Below, piece after piece: positions 33,185-44,249 of a DNA stretch of 64,000 bases. This DNA is from Doryteuthis pealeii (lineage: Eukaryota > Mollusca > Cephalopoda > Myopsida > Loliginidae): positions 80,565,881 through 80,629,880 of the forward strand of contig CM042143.1 in the NCBI GenBank assembly GCA_023376005.1, given 5' to 3'. Position 1 is the first letter of the stretch; every line of letters starts with the position of its first letter. A program made the translations under genes and the position numbers. The notes under the pieces were generated by a model that saw only the letters and a list, made by a program, of their open reading frames with translations, was not told where the DNA came from and made no database searches.

Positions 33185-33384
33185 GCTGGTTTAGCTCAGT
33201 CAGTAGAGCATCTGCCTTGGAACCACAAGGTTCTGGGTTTGATACTCAGCACATAAGTAGCACAGCTTGGCTCTGTACAGTAAAGTGGGGAGGTAATGGT
33301 AGGTGTGGCTCTCTGCCTTTGACGTAAAAGCAATCCCTGGCCTAGTGCTACTGACAATAACCCACTCTGCTCACTTTAATGCTT
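33182..33384 (+). mobile_element. tRNA-derived SINE, family 1
   Basis: It starts GGGCTGGTTTAGCTCAGTCA, the best-preserved head in the window, with TAGAGC and GGTTCTGGGTTTGATAC. It has short internal deletions. Confidence 0.93.
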
Positions 33385-33459
33385 ATAATTGATATTACAA
33401 ATATTCCGACACATTATTTTTGAATATGAATGAATACACACATACACACACACATATAT

Positions 33460-34520
33460 TTGTGCATATGTGTGTGTATAGTCAAAAGAAATATGTGTGT
33501 ATGTTTGTATAGATATTTAAAAGTAATGTGTGTGTATATGTATTTACCAGCTCCTCTTCATAAGCAGGATGTGACACAAGGTCAATTTTTTAAGTGGAGT
33601 TTACCTAGTTGAATTTAGAGTTTTCCTTCTAGACCAGTTGCCGTACCAAGGTTGAAGAGCCTAGTCTGCCCTACTATTTACCCATAGTTGGAGGGAGAAT
33701 AGTTGGATTCATACCTTTCCCAAGAGTTTTAGTGTCATATGAAATGCAACCAGCCTAATCCAGGATTTTAACTTGTATCACCGTGTCCATTTCCTTCGAC
33801 GGCAACCATTACGCCACGGACACTTCTAAAATGTGTGTGTATAGATATTTAAAAGTAATGTGTGTGTGTGTATAGATATTAAAAGTAATAATATTTAAAA
33901 GTAATGTGTGTGTGTGTGTGTATAGATATTTAAAAGTAATGTGTGTGTGTGTGTATAGATATTTAAAAGTAATGTGTGTGTGTGTGTATAGATATTTAAA
34001 AGTAATGTGTGTGTGTGTATAGATATTTAAAAGTAATGTGTGTGTGTGTGTATAGATATTTAAAAGTAATGTGTGTGTGTGTATAGATATTTAAAAGTAA
34101 TGTGTGTGTGTGTGTGTATAGATATTAAAAGTAATGTGTGTGTGTGTGTGATAGATATTTAAAAGTAATGTGTGTGTGTGTGTATAGATATTTAAAAGTA
34201 ATGTGTGTGTGTGTGTGTATAGATATTTATTTAAAAGTAATGTGTGTGTGTGTATAGATATTTAAAAGTAATGTGTGTGTGTGTATAGATATAAAAGTAA
34301 TGTGTGTGTGTATAGATATTTAAAAGTAGTGTGTGTGTGTATACATATTCAAATGTAATGGGTGTGTGTGTGTATATACATATTCAAATGTAATGGGTGT
34401 GTGTGTGTGTGTATATATTCAAATGTAATGTGTATGTATACATATTAAAAAGTAATGTTTGTATGTGTGTATATATATTCAAAATTAATGTGTGTTTATA
34501 TACATATTCAAAAGTAATAT
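33460..34520. repeat. GT-rich minisatellite, about 30-bp unit, more than 20 copies
   Basis: The unit is (GT)n-ATAGATATTTAAAAGTAAT. Copies at the left edge (33460-33540) are separated from the main array (33830 onward) by an inverted family-2 SINE. Units near 34350-34520 diverge to ATACATATTCAAATGTAATG. Confidence 0.95.
33541..33828 (-). mobile_element. tRNA-like SINE, family 2, inside the minisatellite
   Basis: The minus-strand head GTGGCGTAATGGTTGCCGTC and GGAAATGGACACGGTGATAC, then body and GACCTTGTGTCACATCCTGC, are present. It splits the minisatellite. Confidence 0.88.
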
Positions 34521-34529
34521 GTGTGTATG

Positions 34530-35525
34530 TGTTTATATATATATATATATATATATAAACATATTCATATATATTTGTATATATGTATTTGAATACCTTT
34601 TAAAACAATTGCCTGAAATAGAATAGTATTTTCATGAAGGGATAGTTTTTTTTGTATTATCTGTTAAGATTTTTAATACTTGCTATACCAATTTATTATC
34701 TTATTTAATCTTTTAATGAATTTTATTACTTTACCAGACACCTTCTGATAAATCTTCCTCTATTATAATCCCTATACGTCATCATCTTTTTACTATATTC
34801 TTTTGTATAATTATACCATTTTGTTTTTCTTTCTATTTCACTCCTTCACTGATGATCAGTTTATTGGAATTCCATCATTCTGGTTATAAGTTATTTCCCT
34901 TGACTGTGATGTCCAAAAATCAATAGATTGATTGGTCAAGATAAAAAAAAGGGTCTGATATTATTGAAACAGAATTCATTATCAGAATTTGTTAGTTACA
35001 AGTGGCTCAGATCTTTTTTGATTTCAATTTTTACATTTTTTTATTACTTTTTATAAAAGAAAAATTTCTTCTTTTTTTTTTAAATTCTAAAATAATTATA
35101 GTAGTCATAATAAAAAATGATGTTAATCAAACTTGGTCGAATGAAGCCCAGGGGTCCTAATGCATTAGTCTGATGTAAAATGCTGATAAGTTTTGATTAG
35201 AAATATTGAAGTTGGGTAGGGTCATATTTGGATGTGGGTGTTTGTTACTCTTCTCTCCACACTAAATATTGCTCAACTGGCATTAAATGATTCGCTTGTT
35301 AACCTCATTGCTCATGGACTTTTTGTTTAAGTGACTTGTTGAATTATTTGTGTCTATAACTTTTACATTTGTTCATTTCTAATTTGGATGTTTTTTTTTT
35401 GTTTTCTTTTTCTTCTCATAATTGTTTTCCAATTGTCTGATTGGACTTTATCACAAATTGTGAGAGGATGGATTGGGTGAAAGTAGAACTAGTAGCATGA
35501 TGTAGGCTAACAAGATTCTATATTT
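34530..35525. other. AT-rich stretch
   Basis: An acceptor-like TTACTTTACCAG at 34738 is followed by a frame open for about 65 codons without a recognisable protein. I do not annotate it as an exon. Confidence 0.3.
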
Positions 35526-35529
35526 TATT

Positions 35530-35800
35530 CATTGGTATTTCTTTTCTTTTTTTTTCTTTTTTTTTCTTTTTTTCTTTCTTTTTTTTCTTTTTCTTTTTTC
35601 TCTTTCTTTTTTTTTTCTTTATGTATTTCTAATTTTTACTATTTTTCTTTCATTTTTTCATTTACTTTTTTTTTGTCTTCATTCTCTCTTTCTAACTTCC
35701 TTTGTTTTATTTATTTATTTATTTTTCATTTTTTTTGTCTATTTTTCTTTCTTTGTCTATTTCTGCACATTTTATTTTTATTTTTTTAATCTTAAATTCT
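35530..35800 (+). repeat. Long polypyrimidine tract
   Basis: About 270 bp of T/C-rich sequence on the plus strand lies directly upstream of an AG that opens the candidate exon at 35804. Confidence 0.9.
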
Positions 35801-35803
35801 TAG

Positions 35804-35851
35804 ATGATCTTGTTCCCAATATCAGGCACATATATCCATCATTTGTGGCAG
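35804..35851 (+). CDS. Candidate 48-nt internal exon
   Basis: The long pyrimidine tract ends AAATTCTTAG. The next 48 nt end GGCAG|GTGAATT, a strong donor. Two frames are open: frame 0 (MILFPISGTYIHHLWQ) and the frame starting at the third base (DLVPNIRHIYPSFVA). The latter is more protein-like. In that frame, splicing to the AG at 36009 would add a few residues and a stop just before AATAAA. No family is recognised. Confidence 0.35.
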
Positions 35852-36009
35852 GTGAATTCCCCACTCTTTCTCTCCATCTCTTTCTCAAATCATTGCCTTC
35901 ATTAGGGGTGGTAGGGTGAGAGGGAACATACATCACTTCCTCATGCTTCTATCTACCCTTGTCTTTTCTTCTTGCATGTTAGTTGTTTTTTTTTTCCTTC
36001 TTTTGACAG

Positions 36010-36055
36010 CTTATGTCCAGAAATGAAAAATTATTTGAAAATAAATATACTTCCT
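36010..36055 (+). CDS. Candidate terminal exon after a 158-bp intron
   Basis: The acceptor TTTTTTTTCCTTCTTTTGACAG is very strong. Joined to the previous candidate in its DLVPNI frame, it encodes AYVQK then TGA at 36023-36025, with AATAAA about 25 bp later. In the other phase it reads LMSRNEKLFENKYTSSSN and stops. This is an inference only. Confidence 0.28.
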
Positions 36056-36420
36056 CATCAAACTAGTGTATCTCTATCACTACAATACATTCATGGTTTT
36101 ATAATGAATAACTAACTGACCATATAAAATATTTGATGGCCGTATCAGTAAAATATTTAATGCTATTTGCCCCCCCCCCAAAAAAAAAAACAAAAAAAAC
36201 TTACACTAGCACCACTAATGTTCATCTGAAATGATGACTTTAGCATTGAATAACACATGAAGTTTGATGTGCCATTAAACAAAGAAATCAAATGAAACTA
36301 AAGATACAAGTTTAATGGAGATTTGAGTTCCAAATTTTGTCTGGCATTCTAACAATTAGTTTAAAAACAAAATATTTACCTACAAGCTATTCCCTTTAAA
36401 ATCATATATTAAAAAAGAAA

Positions 36421-36505
36421 AGTTTTGGCATTAAATAACCCACAATGTTGACATGGCATTAAATAACCCACAATGTTGACATGCCATTAAATAAACCGAA
36501 CCAAA
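36421..36505 (+). repeat. Tandemly duplicated SINE tail hairpin
   Basis: GGCATTAAATAACCCACAAT then GTTGACATGGC occurs twice in a row. This is the shared 3' tail of the SINE families without a body. Confidence 0.75.
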
Positions 36506-36702
36506 CCAACTTTTATGATAATGATAATGTTAATTAAAAAAAGATAATTTAAAAAACTACCTATGTTAAGAATGGATAAAGTTATTTACATTCTAACAGT
36601 TGTTCTTATAATAAAAAAGATAAATCTTAAAAATTATAATTATTTTTTAACAACTAGACAAAGTAGTGTTGATTAATTTATACAAATGTTTTGATAACTT
36701 AC

Positions 36703-36860
36703 AAGGTGTGATCAAAAAAGTATTCAGATGTGTGTACAGCTGAGCAACTTACATAATAGAGAGATGATATTGAGACATCTTGACTTCTGTGTAAATGAGT
36801 CAGTGGCAGTTTGAAAAAGAAAATTAAGTCAGTCTTGATACTTTCTGAACAATTGTTTTT
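36703..36860. mobile_element. Mariner-like terminal fragment / MITE
   Basis: ACAAGGTGTGATCAAAAAAG with TATTCAGA at the left and TCTTGATACTTTCTGAAC at the right resemble mariner ends of the type at 20.1 kb. No coding sequence is present. Confidence 0.5.
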
Positions 36861-37257
36861 GGTGAAACACAAGATTGTACAAGTGCAGTATTCTCCATAC
36901 TTACCAATTAAAAATCCATTCCATAGTTTGGGTTTTTGGTTACTGTTGTTGTCATGATATGAAAATTGTATTAAAACTTTTATGTGCTAGTATGTTTTTA
37001 TCTTTTTTTCTAATTCTGGTATATTAAATATAATTCTAATGTGAGGCTTGTCAATGGTTTATATAGAGGTAGGTTGTTTCTAGTGTCTTTGCCTCTATAA
37101 GTTATATTATTTCTTGAAAGCTATAAGCCACTTGTAACTCTTAATATAACTAATATTTTCTATGAAACTTTTAATTTGACTTGAGGGCTGTAAACAAACA
37201 AAATTATAAACAAACAAATATTCCAGTAGATTTGAACTATAGATATAACTTAAGCGG

Positions 37258-37540
37258 AAGTGCATGATGTAATGGTTACTGTCATAGGAAATGGACACAG
37301 TGAGACAAGTTCAAATCCTGGACTAGGCTGTTTACATTTCACATAGTGCTAATACCCTTGGGAAAGGTATGAATCCAACTATTCTCCCTTCAGCTATAGG
37401 TAAATAGTAGACCAAACTGGGCTCTTTAACCTTGGTTAGGCAACGAGTCTCAGAGAAGGAAAACTCTGAATTCAAACATTAAACTCTGCTTAATAAATTG
37501 ACCTTGTGTCACATCCTGTTCATGCGGATGGGTTGGTATA
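37258..37540 (+). mobile_element. tRNA-like SINE, family 2
   Basis: The copy is full length. Head ATGATGTAATGGTTACTGTC, GGAAATGGACACAGTGAGAC, B box AGTTCAAATCCTGG, body, and end TTGACCTTGTGTCACATCC are visible. Confidence 0.92.
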
Positions 37541-37639
37541 GAGATAACTTATTTTTGGTCATATTGTCCTGAGTATGGTGAGGGATGGCTGGAAAAAAGG
37601 TTGATTAGTTCTCATGTATAATATGCATCCCTAACTTTT

Positions 37640-37930
37640 GGGCTGAAAAATAGTTCATCTTCTGGACACCACTGGAGAAGCAAGGATGAACTAATAAAGT
37701 GATATTCTCCTATGGACACCTACACATTGACACACCAGTGTAAGCCGATCAGCAAAAACTTACATTAATCAGCTTTGTGTGGATTCTGAGTGCTACACAG
37801 ATGACCTGCCAGGGGTGATGACTAATAGGGATGGTTGGATAGAAAGAGAGAGAAAGAGAGAGAGAGTCATGGATATCCATGCTGCAAGTGCAACCTGATG
37901 ATGATACAGAAAGAGATATAAAGAAAATAA
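37640..37930. repeat. Interspersed repeat, family 4, copy 2
   Basis: ATCAGCTTTGTGTGGATTCT, CCTGCCAGGGGTGATGACTA, ATAGGGATGGTTGG and GTGCAACCTGATGATGAT align with 16140-16410. A GA-rich microsatellite has grown inside it. Confidence 0.7.
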
Positions 37931-38437
37931 TTTTTTCGGATATTGTACCAAAAAAGAAAATGTTTTTGGAGACACTGGTAATGTCCTAGTCGAATTTCAT
38001 TTTCATTTTAACCCTTAAAACATTGTACTCAATTTTGCATAGCTAGAATCTTTAAAAAAAAAAAAACCCAAAAAAACCTTGGTAGTGAAAGTGTTAAAGA
38101 TGGAGATTATGTGTAAAAGGCTAGCAGCACTAAGATTTCAATCTAAGTTGGTAGTGAAATGGTTAATGAAAAATTCAAAGAGTTTCAGTTGTGGATGGTA
38201 TGGCAATTTGATTAAGAAAAAGTTGTCCACTCAAAAAAAAAAAAATCAAATTTTTTATCAGGGAAGAGAAAATCCATTTTTTGTCAAGAATTAAGCAAAT
38301 TAGGACTACCATTTATGTATAAACATGAAAACAATTGATATAAATTTCTTAACACCATATCCTTATCTCCATGTTTTGTTATCAGGCCTTTTGATGTTCA
38401 TTCAAAAAACTCTTTGCTTAGATAGCTATTGAGAATG

Positions 38438-38468
<31 letters not shown>
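38438..38468. repeat. (AAT)n microsatellite
   Basis: About ten AAT units. Confidence 0.97.
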
Positions 38469-38469
<1 letters not shown>

Positions 38470-39240
38470 CAAATGAAAATTAAAAGCACTGCTCTTTGAA
38501 ACATTTCTATTTGTATGAAGTTAGTGACTCCTCAATGTTTCATGTTTTCCTAGCCAGGCTTGTTTCCTCTTCAAAAAAAAAAAATGTCATGTAAATATAC
38601 ACAGTGACATTAACTTCTTTTATGCATATGTAGTTTTGTGTGTGTGTGTGTAAGTAAACAAAAAAAAATGTTGATAAAATATATTGAAGGATTAGAAAAT
38701 AATTGACACCAAATACTTGAAAACTCTACCAAAAAAGTAATAATAAAAATCAATGTCCCTTTGATGTAAAAAACTTCAAAGTGAAAATCTCTAGTCATTA
38801 ATTCTGTGTGACTGGTTTTGATTGACAGTCTAAACCATTTGACAATTTTCTGTGCCCCCTCAGTGCAGTTTGATGCAGGCGTGACTGGGGATTGAGAGAA
38901 GAAAAAGAAAAGAATTTAGTAATAAGTAAAAAAAAAAAAATGACAAAAAACAAAACAAAAAAAAAACCAGCAAGAATACTTCTTTGCTGTCTTCACTGCT
39001 TCTCTTTTTTATCTTTTTCCTTGACTCTCTCTTTTGTTTTTATATAATTTTCTTAAAACTATTATGGGATGGCATAGAGTCGATTTGAGATCCATTAAAA
39101 ATTGTCAGTCAAAGAGCATGAACAGAAAAGATTATAAGTGTGGTTTTTTTTAAGATTTTATGATTAAACTCTTAAAAAAAACAGACAAAAATTAAATTTA
39201 TGTTGGTATGAAAAAAAAATACAGCATTGGACAAAAAAAA
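38470..39240. other. AT-rich stretch, nothing recognised
   Basis: Poly-A runs and a (TG)n tract at 38638-38652 only. Confidence 0.4.
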
Positions 39241-39320
39241 AAAAATTAAAAAACAGTAAAAAAAACTGAACCATTTTTTATTATTGTCACAAATTTTAAT
39301 GAAACTTCAATGGCTTAGAC

Positions 39321-39512
39321 CAGTGTTTCTCAACAGTGTCTCTTGAAACTCTAGGGTTTTACAAGAGGAGACTAAGGTTTTGTGTGAACTGTAATAAAAT
39401 ATAAGAGATATATGATAATAATTGTATATGATCATTTTTATGCAGGGTTTCCCTAAGACATGAAAACTATTTCAAGGGGTCCACAAGGGGAAAAAAAGGT
39501 TGAGAAACGCTA
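39321..39512. mobile_element. hAT-type MITE nested in the Tc1-like element
   Basis: The ends CAGTGTTTCTCAACA and GGTTGAGAAACGCTA are flanked by GCTTAGAC (39313-39320) and GCTTAGAT (39513-39520), an 8-bp target duplication with one mismatch. The paralogue near 42396 lacks the insertion. Confidence 0.93.
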
Positions 39513-39709
39513 GCTTAGATACATAGGAAGTGATTATTTTTCTTGATTATCATAGTCAAATTTCCCTTAGTTGTAGTGAAAAGTCATAATTTTCTTAAAA
39601 AAAAATTTTTTTTTTTAATTCTCTGAAATATATTTTAAAAAAAATGGAATTTTCTTAGAATTTTCTTTTCCTTAATTTGATATCCTAATTTGTAATTAGT
39701 CCTTTACTA

Positions 39710-39889
39710 ATGGTTAGTAAGCAGTTGTTTGAGTTTGAAAAAGGTCAAATTATGGCATGCAATGATTGTGGACTGTTGCTTTACAATAGTGCAAAGAAAT
39801 TAAATCGCCATCATTCATCAATTGATGTTTTCCTGAAAAATTATAAGAAAACTGGAAATTATCATCACAAAGAAGATCTTGTTAACTAA
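39710..39889 (+). pseudogene. Tc1-like transposase N-terminal remnant
   Basis: The ATG at 39710 opens a 59-codon frame. It contains FEFEKGQIMACNDCG, SAKKLNRHHSSIDVFLKNYK and KTGNYHHKE, the first helix-turn-helix of Tc1 transposases (typical wording FERGQIxxLxxxGxSxxxIAKxLNRxxSTIxxFLKNYKKTG). It then stops at TAA beside CTAACCCTAACCCC. The second DNA-binding domain and the DDE catalytic core are absent. Confidence 0.85.
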
Positions 39890-40021
39890 CCCTAACCCCA
39901 CCAAATATTAATTGGTCATAAATTCTTAACTTGTCATAAACTACATCAATTGTCACAACTTATCACTGTTTTCTTTGGGGGGGGGGGATTCAATACTGTA
40001 AATAAGTAGATTAAATAAATG

Positions 40022-40284
40022 AGGGGCTGGTTTAGTTCAGTCAGTAGGACATCTACCTAGGAATCACAAGGTTTTGGGTTTGATACTGGACCTCACCAAC
40101 TCGGCGCCAGAGTAGCTTAGCTTGGGTAAATCTGTTCTGTTTAGTAAAGCATCTAGGAGCTGATGGTATGTGTTGTGCTCCATCTCAGCAAAAACAATCT
40201 CCCTGATCTAGTGCTAGAAAAAAAAAAAGAAGATAGACTCCAACGCTGTCAGGTTGATAACGACAGTAAGCCACTCTAGACTTT
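40022..40284 (+). mobile_element. tRNA-derived SINE, family 1
   Basis: The head GGGGCTGGTTTAGTTCAGTC, the body with a short A-run expansion, and the tail AGTAAGCCACTCTAGACTTT are visible. Confidence 0.92.
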
Positions 40285-41060
40285 CCTATAAATACATTAA
40301 AAATGAGTAAAAGCTTTATAAAAAAATTGGTTAAATTGAACAATTGTAATTTCTTTAGAAAATATATTTTTCTTATGTAGTTTGTTCTGCTATATTTGAA
40401 AATGATGTTCATTTCTTTTAGAAAAATGTCCTTTTTGAGAACAATTAAGTTTTCAAGTGGGAGCAAGTGAAGTGGCTTTAAAATGGGGGTTCAATTTATA
40501 ATATATAACTAGACATTGGTTTTGTGTTTGTATTTATTACTGTGGATGATCAGTGTAAATTAGATCCTGTATTTTTAATAATAAATATAAAGTTGTTTCT
40601 ACAATTATTTTCTTTTTACTTTTATATTTATCATTTTCTATTGAACATACTTGTATATTAAGTAGACTTATGCATTGGATTTGGAATTGTTAAAATCTAC
40701 TAGTTAATTTACCTTGCGAGTTTTTATCTATTTATTTGTTTATGACTCCTTGGGCATCTCCCCTTTTTACTATCTTCTCACATATACATTTAAAAAAATC
40801 TTTACACAGAACATTTACAATATCTATATACACATAAAATTTTATTAAGTATTTCATCTGATAGTTCCCAAAAATGCCCCCTTAATTTCTTTTTCTTACC
40901 ATCATTTTTGAAGTCATCCAATTCAGTCTTTAATTTTTTTGCACTATTGCTGTTTTTGACTAGGCAGTTTGTTTGAAAAATATATTACTCTGTTAACAAA
41001 AAACTTATATACTTATATATCATTATCATATCAGTTGTTTTCACAATCCACTACAGTAAG
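40285..41060. other. AT-rich stretch, nothing recognised
   Basis: No coding or repeat signature was found. Confidence 0.4.
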
Positions 41061-41064
41061 CTAG

Positions 41065-41310
41065 GGGGGCGGTTTAGCTCAGTCGGTAGAGTGTTCGGCT
41101 AGGAACCACAATGTTCTTGGTTCGATACCGGCCCTCGCCAACTCAGTGTATGAGTAGCACAGCGATCTGTGTGGTAAAGTGAGTAGCTGATGGTAAGTGT
41201 GGCACTCCACCTCAGATACTAAAATAATCTCCTTGGTCTAGCGCTAGTGAAAAGGGGATAGACTCCCTTGCTGTCTGGCTGATACCGACATTAGGCCACC
41301 CCAACGACTT
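41065..41310 (+). mobile_element. tRNA-derived SINE, family 1, well preserved
   Basis: GGTTTAGCTCAGTCGGTAGA and the B-box region GGTTCGATACCGGCCCTCGCC are intact. The flanks AGTAAGCTA and AATAAGCTA suggest a short target duplication. Confidence 0.95.
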
Positions 41311-41800
41311 ACAATAAGCTAAAAAAAACACCCCACCCCCATTAGTTATCAAGTTATATCAAACCCATAAAATTGTTTTTTGAGATATTCAAAGTGGCTT
41401 GATACACTCTGGATATATTTTTTTAATATATTCATCTGCCTTCTTTTTTATGCACTCACAAAATTTACGTGAAATCTTTATTAATTAGGAACAAGTAAAA
41501 ATTGTGCAAATAGATTTCAGTTTATTATAGATTATTTGTTATTTAGTACATACTATTGTTCCACTTGAAATCTTTAGTATTTGTTGTTCTTATTAATTCT
41601 ATCAATAATATTTATTCATTCTAATTATTTCTTTAGACTTCTCTAATTTCTATTTACCATTTAAAATTTTCATTCATTATCTAATTATCTCATTCTCTAT
41701 CAATATTTAAGTTTTGATGCTTGTCTAAATATTTATTTACATATTTGTGAATGGGTAAGAAAAAGGGATTAAAGATTTTTAAAAATCTCTATGCACAACT

Positions 41801-41835
41801 GCATATATATATATATATATATATAATATATATAA
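41801..41835. repeat. (TA)n microsatellite
   Basis: TA tract with one phase shift. Confidence 0.95.
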
Positions 41836-41874
41836 CAAACTTTTGGTACAGCAGAATTTGTATAGAATTTTAAA

Positions 41875-42135
41875 AAATAACATGTTTATTGATCAGCAAT
41901 TTAATTGTGCGAAAGAGAAGTGAAAGAAAAAAGAAACTCAAGGGCCCTTTCGACCGGTGCTTTTTCAAAAGTAATGACCGGTAGATCATTTCATGTACAT
42001 TGTGCCTTTTAAACATCTACCAGTCATTACTTTTGAAAAAGCACCAGTCGAAAGGGCGCTTAAGTTTTTTTTTTTTTTTTTTTCACTTCTCTTTCGCTCT
42101 ATTAAATTGCTGATCAATAAAAGTATGTTAAGATT
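41875..42135. repeat. Foldback element, arms about 115 bp
   Basis: Left TTGATCAGCAATTTAATTG ... GAAAGAGAAGTGAAAG ... CCTTTCGACCGGTGCTTTTT pairs with right AAAAAGCACCAGTCGAAAGG ... CACTTCTCTTTCGCTC ... AAATTGCTGATCAA. The spacer is about 35 bp. A poly-T expansion lies in the right arm. Confidence 0.93.
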
Positions 42136-42329
42136 AAAAAAATAAAAATACAGAGTTTTTTTTTTTTTTTTTTTTAATCAGGAATAACTGAGTGTAGGTG
42201 TCCAAACTAGACAATATTTAAAAAATATAAATGACGTACCAGTCATGTTAGAATTGGAATTATTGGTGATATTGAACTCGGGATATTTATAGTAATTTTT
42301 ATATTGCCGGTTATACTATTGGATAAATC

Positions 42330-42660
42330 CAGACAGTGAAAAAAACTGAGCCATCTTTTTAATTATTATTGCCACAGATTTTAATAAAACTTCAATGCCT
42401 TAAACACCCATAGGATGTGATTATTTTTCTTGATTATTGTTGTCAAAATTCCTTTAGTTGTTGTGAAAAGTCATAATTTTCTAAAGTGAATTCTCAGATA
42501 TACCAAAAAATAGCAAATTTCTTAGAATTTTCTTTTAGTATCCTAATTTGTGATTAGTCCACAGTCATTGTATGCCACAATTTGACCTTTGTCAAACTCT
42601 GATAACTGCTTACTAGACATTAGCAAAGGACTAATCACAAATTCAGATATCAAATGAAGG
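42330..42660. mobile_element. Tc1-like rearranged copy with internal inverted repeat
   Basis: The first part (CAGTGAAAAAAACTGAGCC ... ATTTTAATAAAACTTCAATG) matches 39245-39610 but has no hAT insertion. After CTAATTTGTGATTAGTCC the transposase start region follows in inverted orientation (ATTGTATGCCACAATTTGAC) and ends GGACTAATCACAAATT. Confidence 0.8.
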
Positions 42661-42690
42661 AAAATATATATATATATATATATATATATG
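42661..42690. repeat. (TA)n microsatellite
   Basis: A TA tract sits at the edge of the rearranged Tc1 copy. Confidence 0.95.
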
Positions 42691-42699
42691 CTTCCCTTT

Positions 42700-43620
42700 G
42701 TCTTCAAAATGAAGATGTATCAAGAAACAAATAAAAAACGAAGAATTCCAAAGAAAGGGTAAAGTTGAATTGGTTTTGTCTATTTCCAAGAGATTCTACA
42801 ATGTTTTAAGATAGATTTCATGTCAAACCTTCCTGAATTAAGTCTTTATGAGAATTGTTTGTGTTGTGGTTGGTATGGTAAGTAGTTTAGAGCATTACCA
42901 TCTGTACTGGGAATTTTACAATGTTATGATCTTTTAGGAAGATTATTTATCTTAGTGACTTTTCAATATGAAATAGATAAATGGTATTTGATATCACAGG
43001 GCACTTATCATTTCAATGGTGTATTTTAATATATTGATATTTTTTATCCTTTTATTCAGCTTTTTCTGTGTTTTTCCTACTTTATTACAAAGGAAGAGAT
43101 GATGCAGCCTGTATGAACTCTTATGGCTACTATGCATATGTCCACTTTTTTATTCATATTATACATGTGCTGTGTGTCTCTTTTTCTGTGTATGTGTGTA
43201 TGCACATAAATAACTTGGTATAATCATGTGTGTGTGTGTGTGTATAGATCTAATCTAATGTAGTATTATTTGTTTGGGAATTGTAGTGATGTTTAAATTT
43301 TGTTTTGAGAATGCAAAAGTTGTCTGTTTAAAGTTCATTCTCATCATTCACTTAAATTGAAAGAGACCGCAATCTAACTTTTGAAATTAAAGTTGTCTTT
43401 TTGTTGAAAATTGAAATCTTAAAAAAACAAAACAAAACCAAAATACATCTGAACTGAAGAGCTTAGTTTTCTGAATATTTTAAGTGAAACTTTAAAAAGA
43501 AAAAAGCAATATTAGATTTTGGATTCTATTTTGTTCATGAGGTAACTAAAAGAGAAAAGTTCACAATTGCAAACTGCTAATACTTATTTCTTGCATATTT
43601 ACACTGGCTGTTTTAAAGAA
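42700..43620. other. AT-rich stretch
   Basis: A GTAAGT at 42879 has no convincing upstream acceptor or open frame. Nothing else was recognised. Confidence 0.35.
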
Positions 43621-43625
43621 TATGA

Positions 43626-43627
<2 letters not shown>

Positions 43628-43677
<50 letters not shown>

Positions 43678-43700
43678 TATTTATTTATTTATTTCACTGA
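43628..43700. repeat. (TA)n(TTTA)n microsatellite
   Basis: A TA tract is followed by TTTATTTATTTATTT. Confidence 0.95.
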
Positions 43701-43828
43701 TTTAAATTTTATTTTTTTAATACTGATGTTGTACATATCATCATCAACAGCACTGACAGCATGGATCAGTGCTGAATTCTAATGATTTAATTTTTTTCCT
43801 TTCATTTTGCTTACTCATAAATTAGATT

Positions 43829-44130
43829 CATTGATTTTAATGGCATGTCAACCCATCTAGGGTTATTTTAAGCCTATAGGTTAGGTAATAACATTTATAC
43901 GTTCATATTTACATATTTTGCATAGTTGTTTCTCAAGATTTAAAAGATAATGTTTTTAATTGGGCACATGGTCCTATCGAATATGAATAATTTTTAAATA
44001 GGGACCCTAGCAGGTACTACCATTCTGGGTCAGAGTGGATCTGGGAGTAATGGCAATGAAGGGGTACTCCACACACCCAGAGCTCCAGAACTGGAGCCTC
44101 ACCTTCAGATACAGGACACTCCATAGAGTG
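43829..44130 (-). mobile_element. SINE-like repeat, family 3
   Basis: This inverted copy shows TTTTAATGGCATGTCAACCC (tail hairpin), GGTACTACCATTCTGGGTC, AGTAATGGCAATGAAGGGG and GCCTCACCTTCAGATACAGG. Confidence 0.85.
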
Positions 44131-44249
44131 GAGGCATATTACCCATCTTCTAAGTCTTATCAAAAGGGCATTTGTTTATTCATACTTTAATTGATAAAAT
44201 TCTGATATCAACTAGTTTTAATATTTTGTTTTACAAGATGTATAAAAAA

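Larger units (their letters stand above)
39245..39890 (+). mobile_element. Tc1-like element, 5' part, carrying a hAT insertion
   Basis: The left region CAGTAAAAAAAACTGAACC ... ATTTTAATGAAACTTCAATG is shared with 42336-42660, and the N-terminus of a Tc1-type transposase follows. The element stops shortly after the helix-turn-helix region, so it is 3' truncated. Confidence 0.8.

Noticed and set aside
33182..33260. Possible functional tRNA genes at the heads of family-1 and family-2 SINEs
   Set aside because: A and B boxes are present, but the anticodon and acceptor arms do not pair and each is fused to a SINE body. They are tRNA-derived, not tRNA genes.
33820..34520. CRISPR-like direct-repeat array
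   Set aside because: Spacers are not unique. The whole unit repeats, and the context is eukaryotic, so it is a minisatellite.
34739..34936. 65-codon frame after an acceptor-like TTACTTTACCAG
   Set aside because: No donor, no recognisable protein and Phe/Ile-rich composition; within chance for AT-rich DNA.
35532..35789. 85-codon Phe/Ser-rich plus-strand frame
   Set aside because: It is the reading of a polypyrimidine tract.
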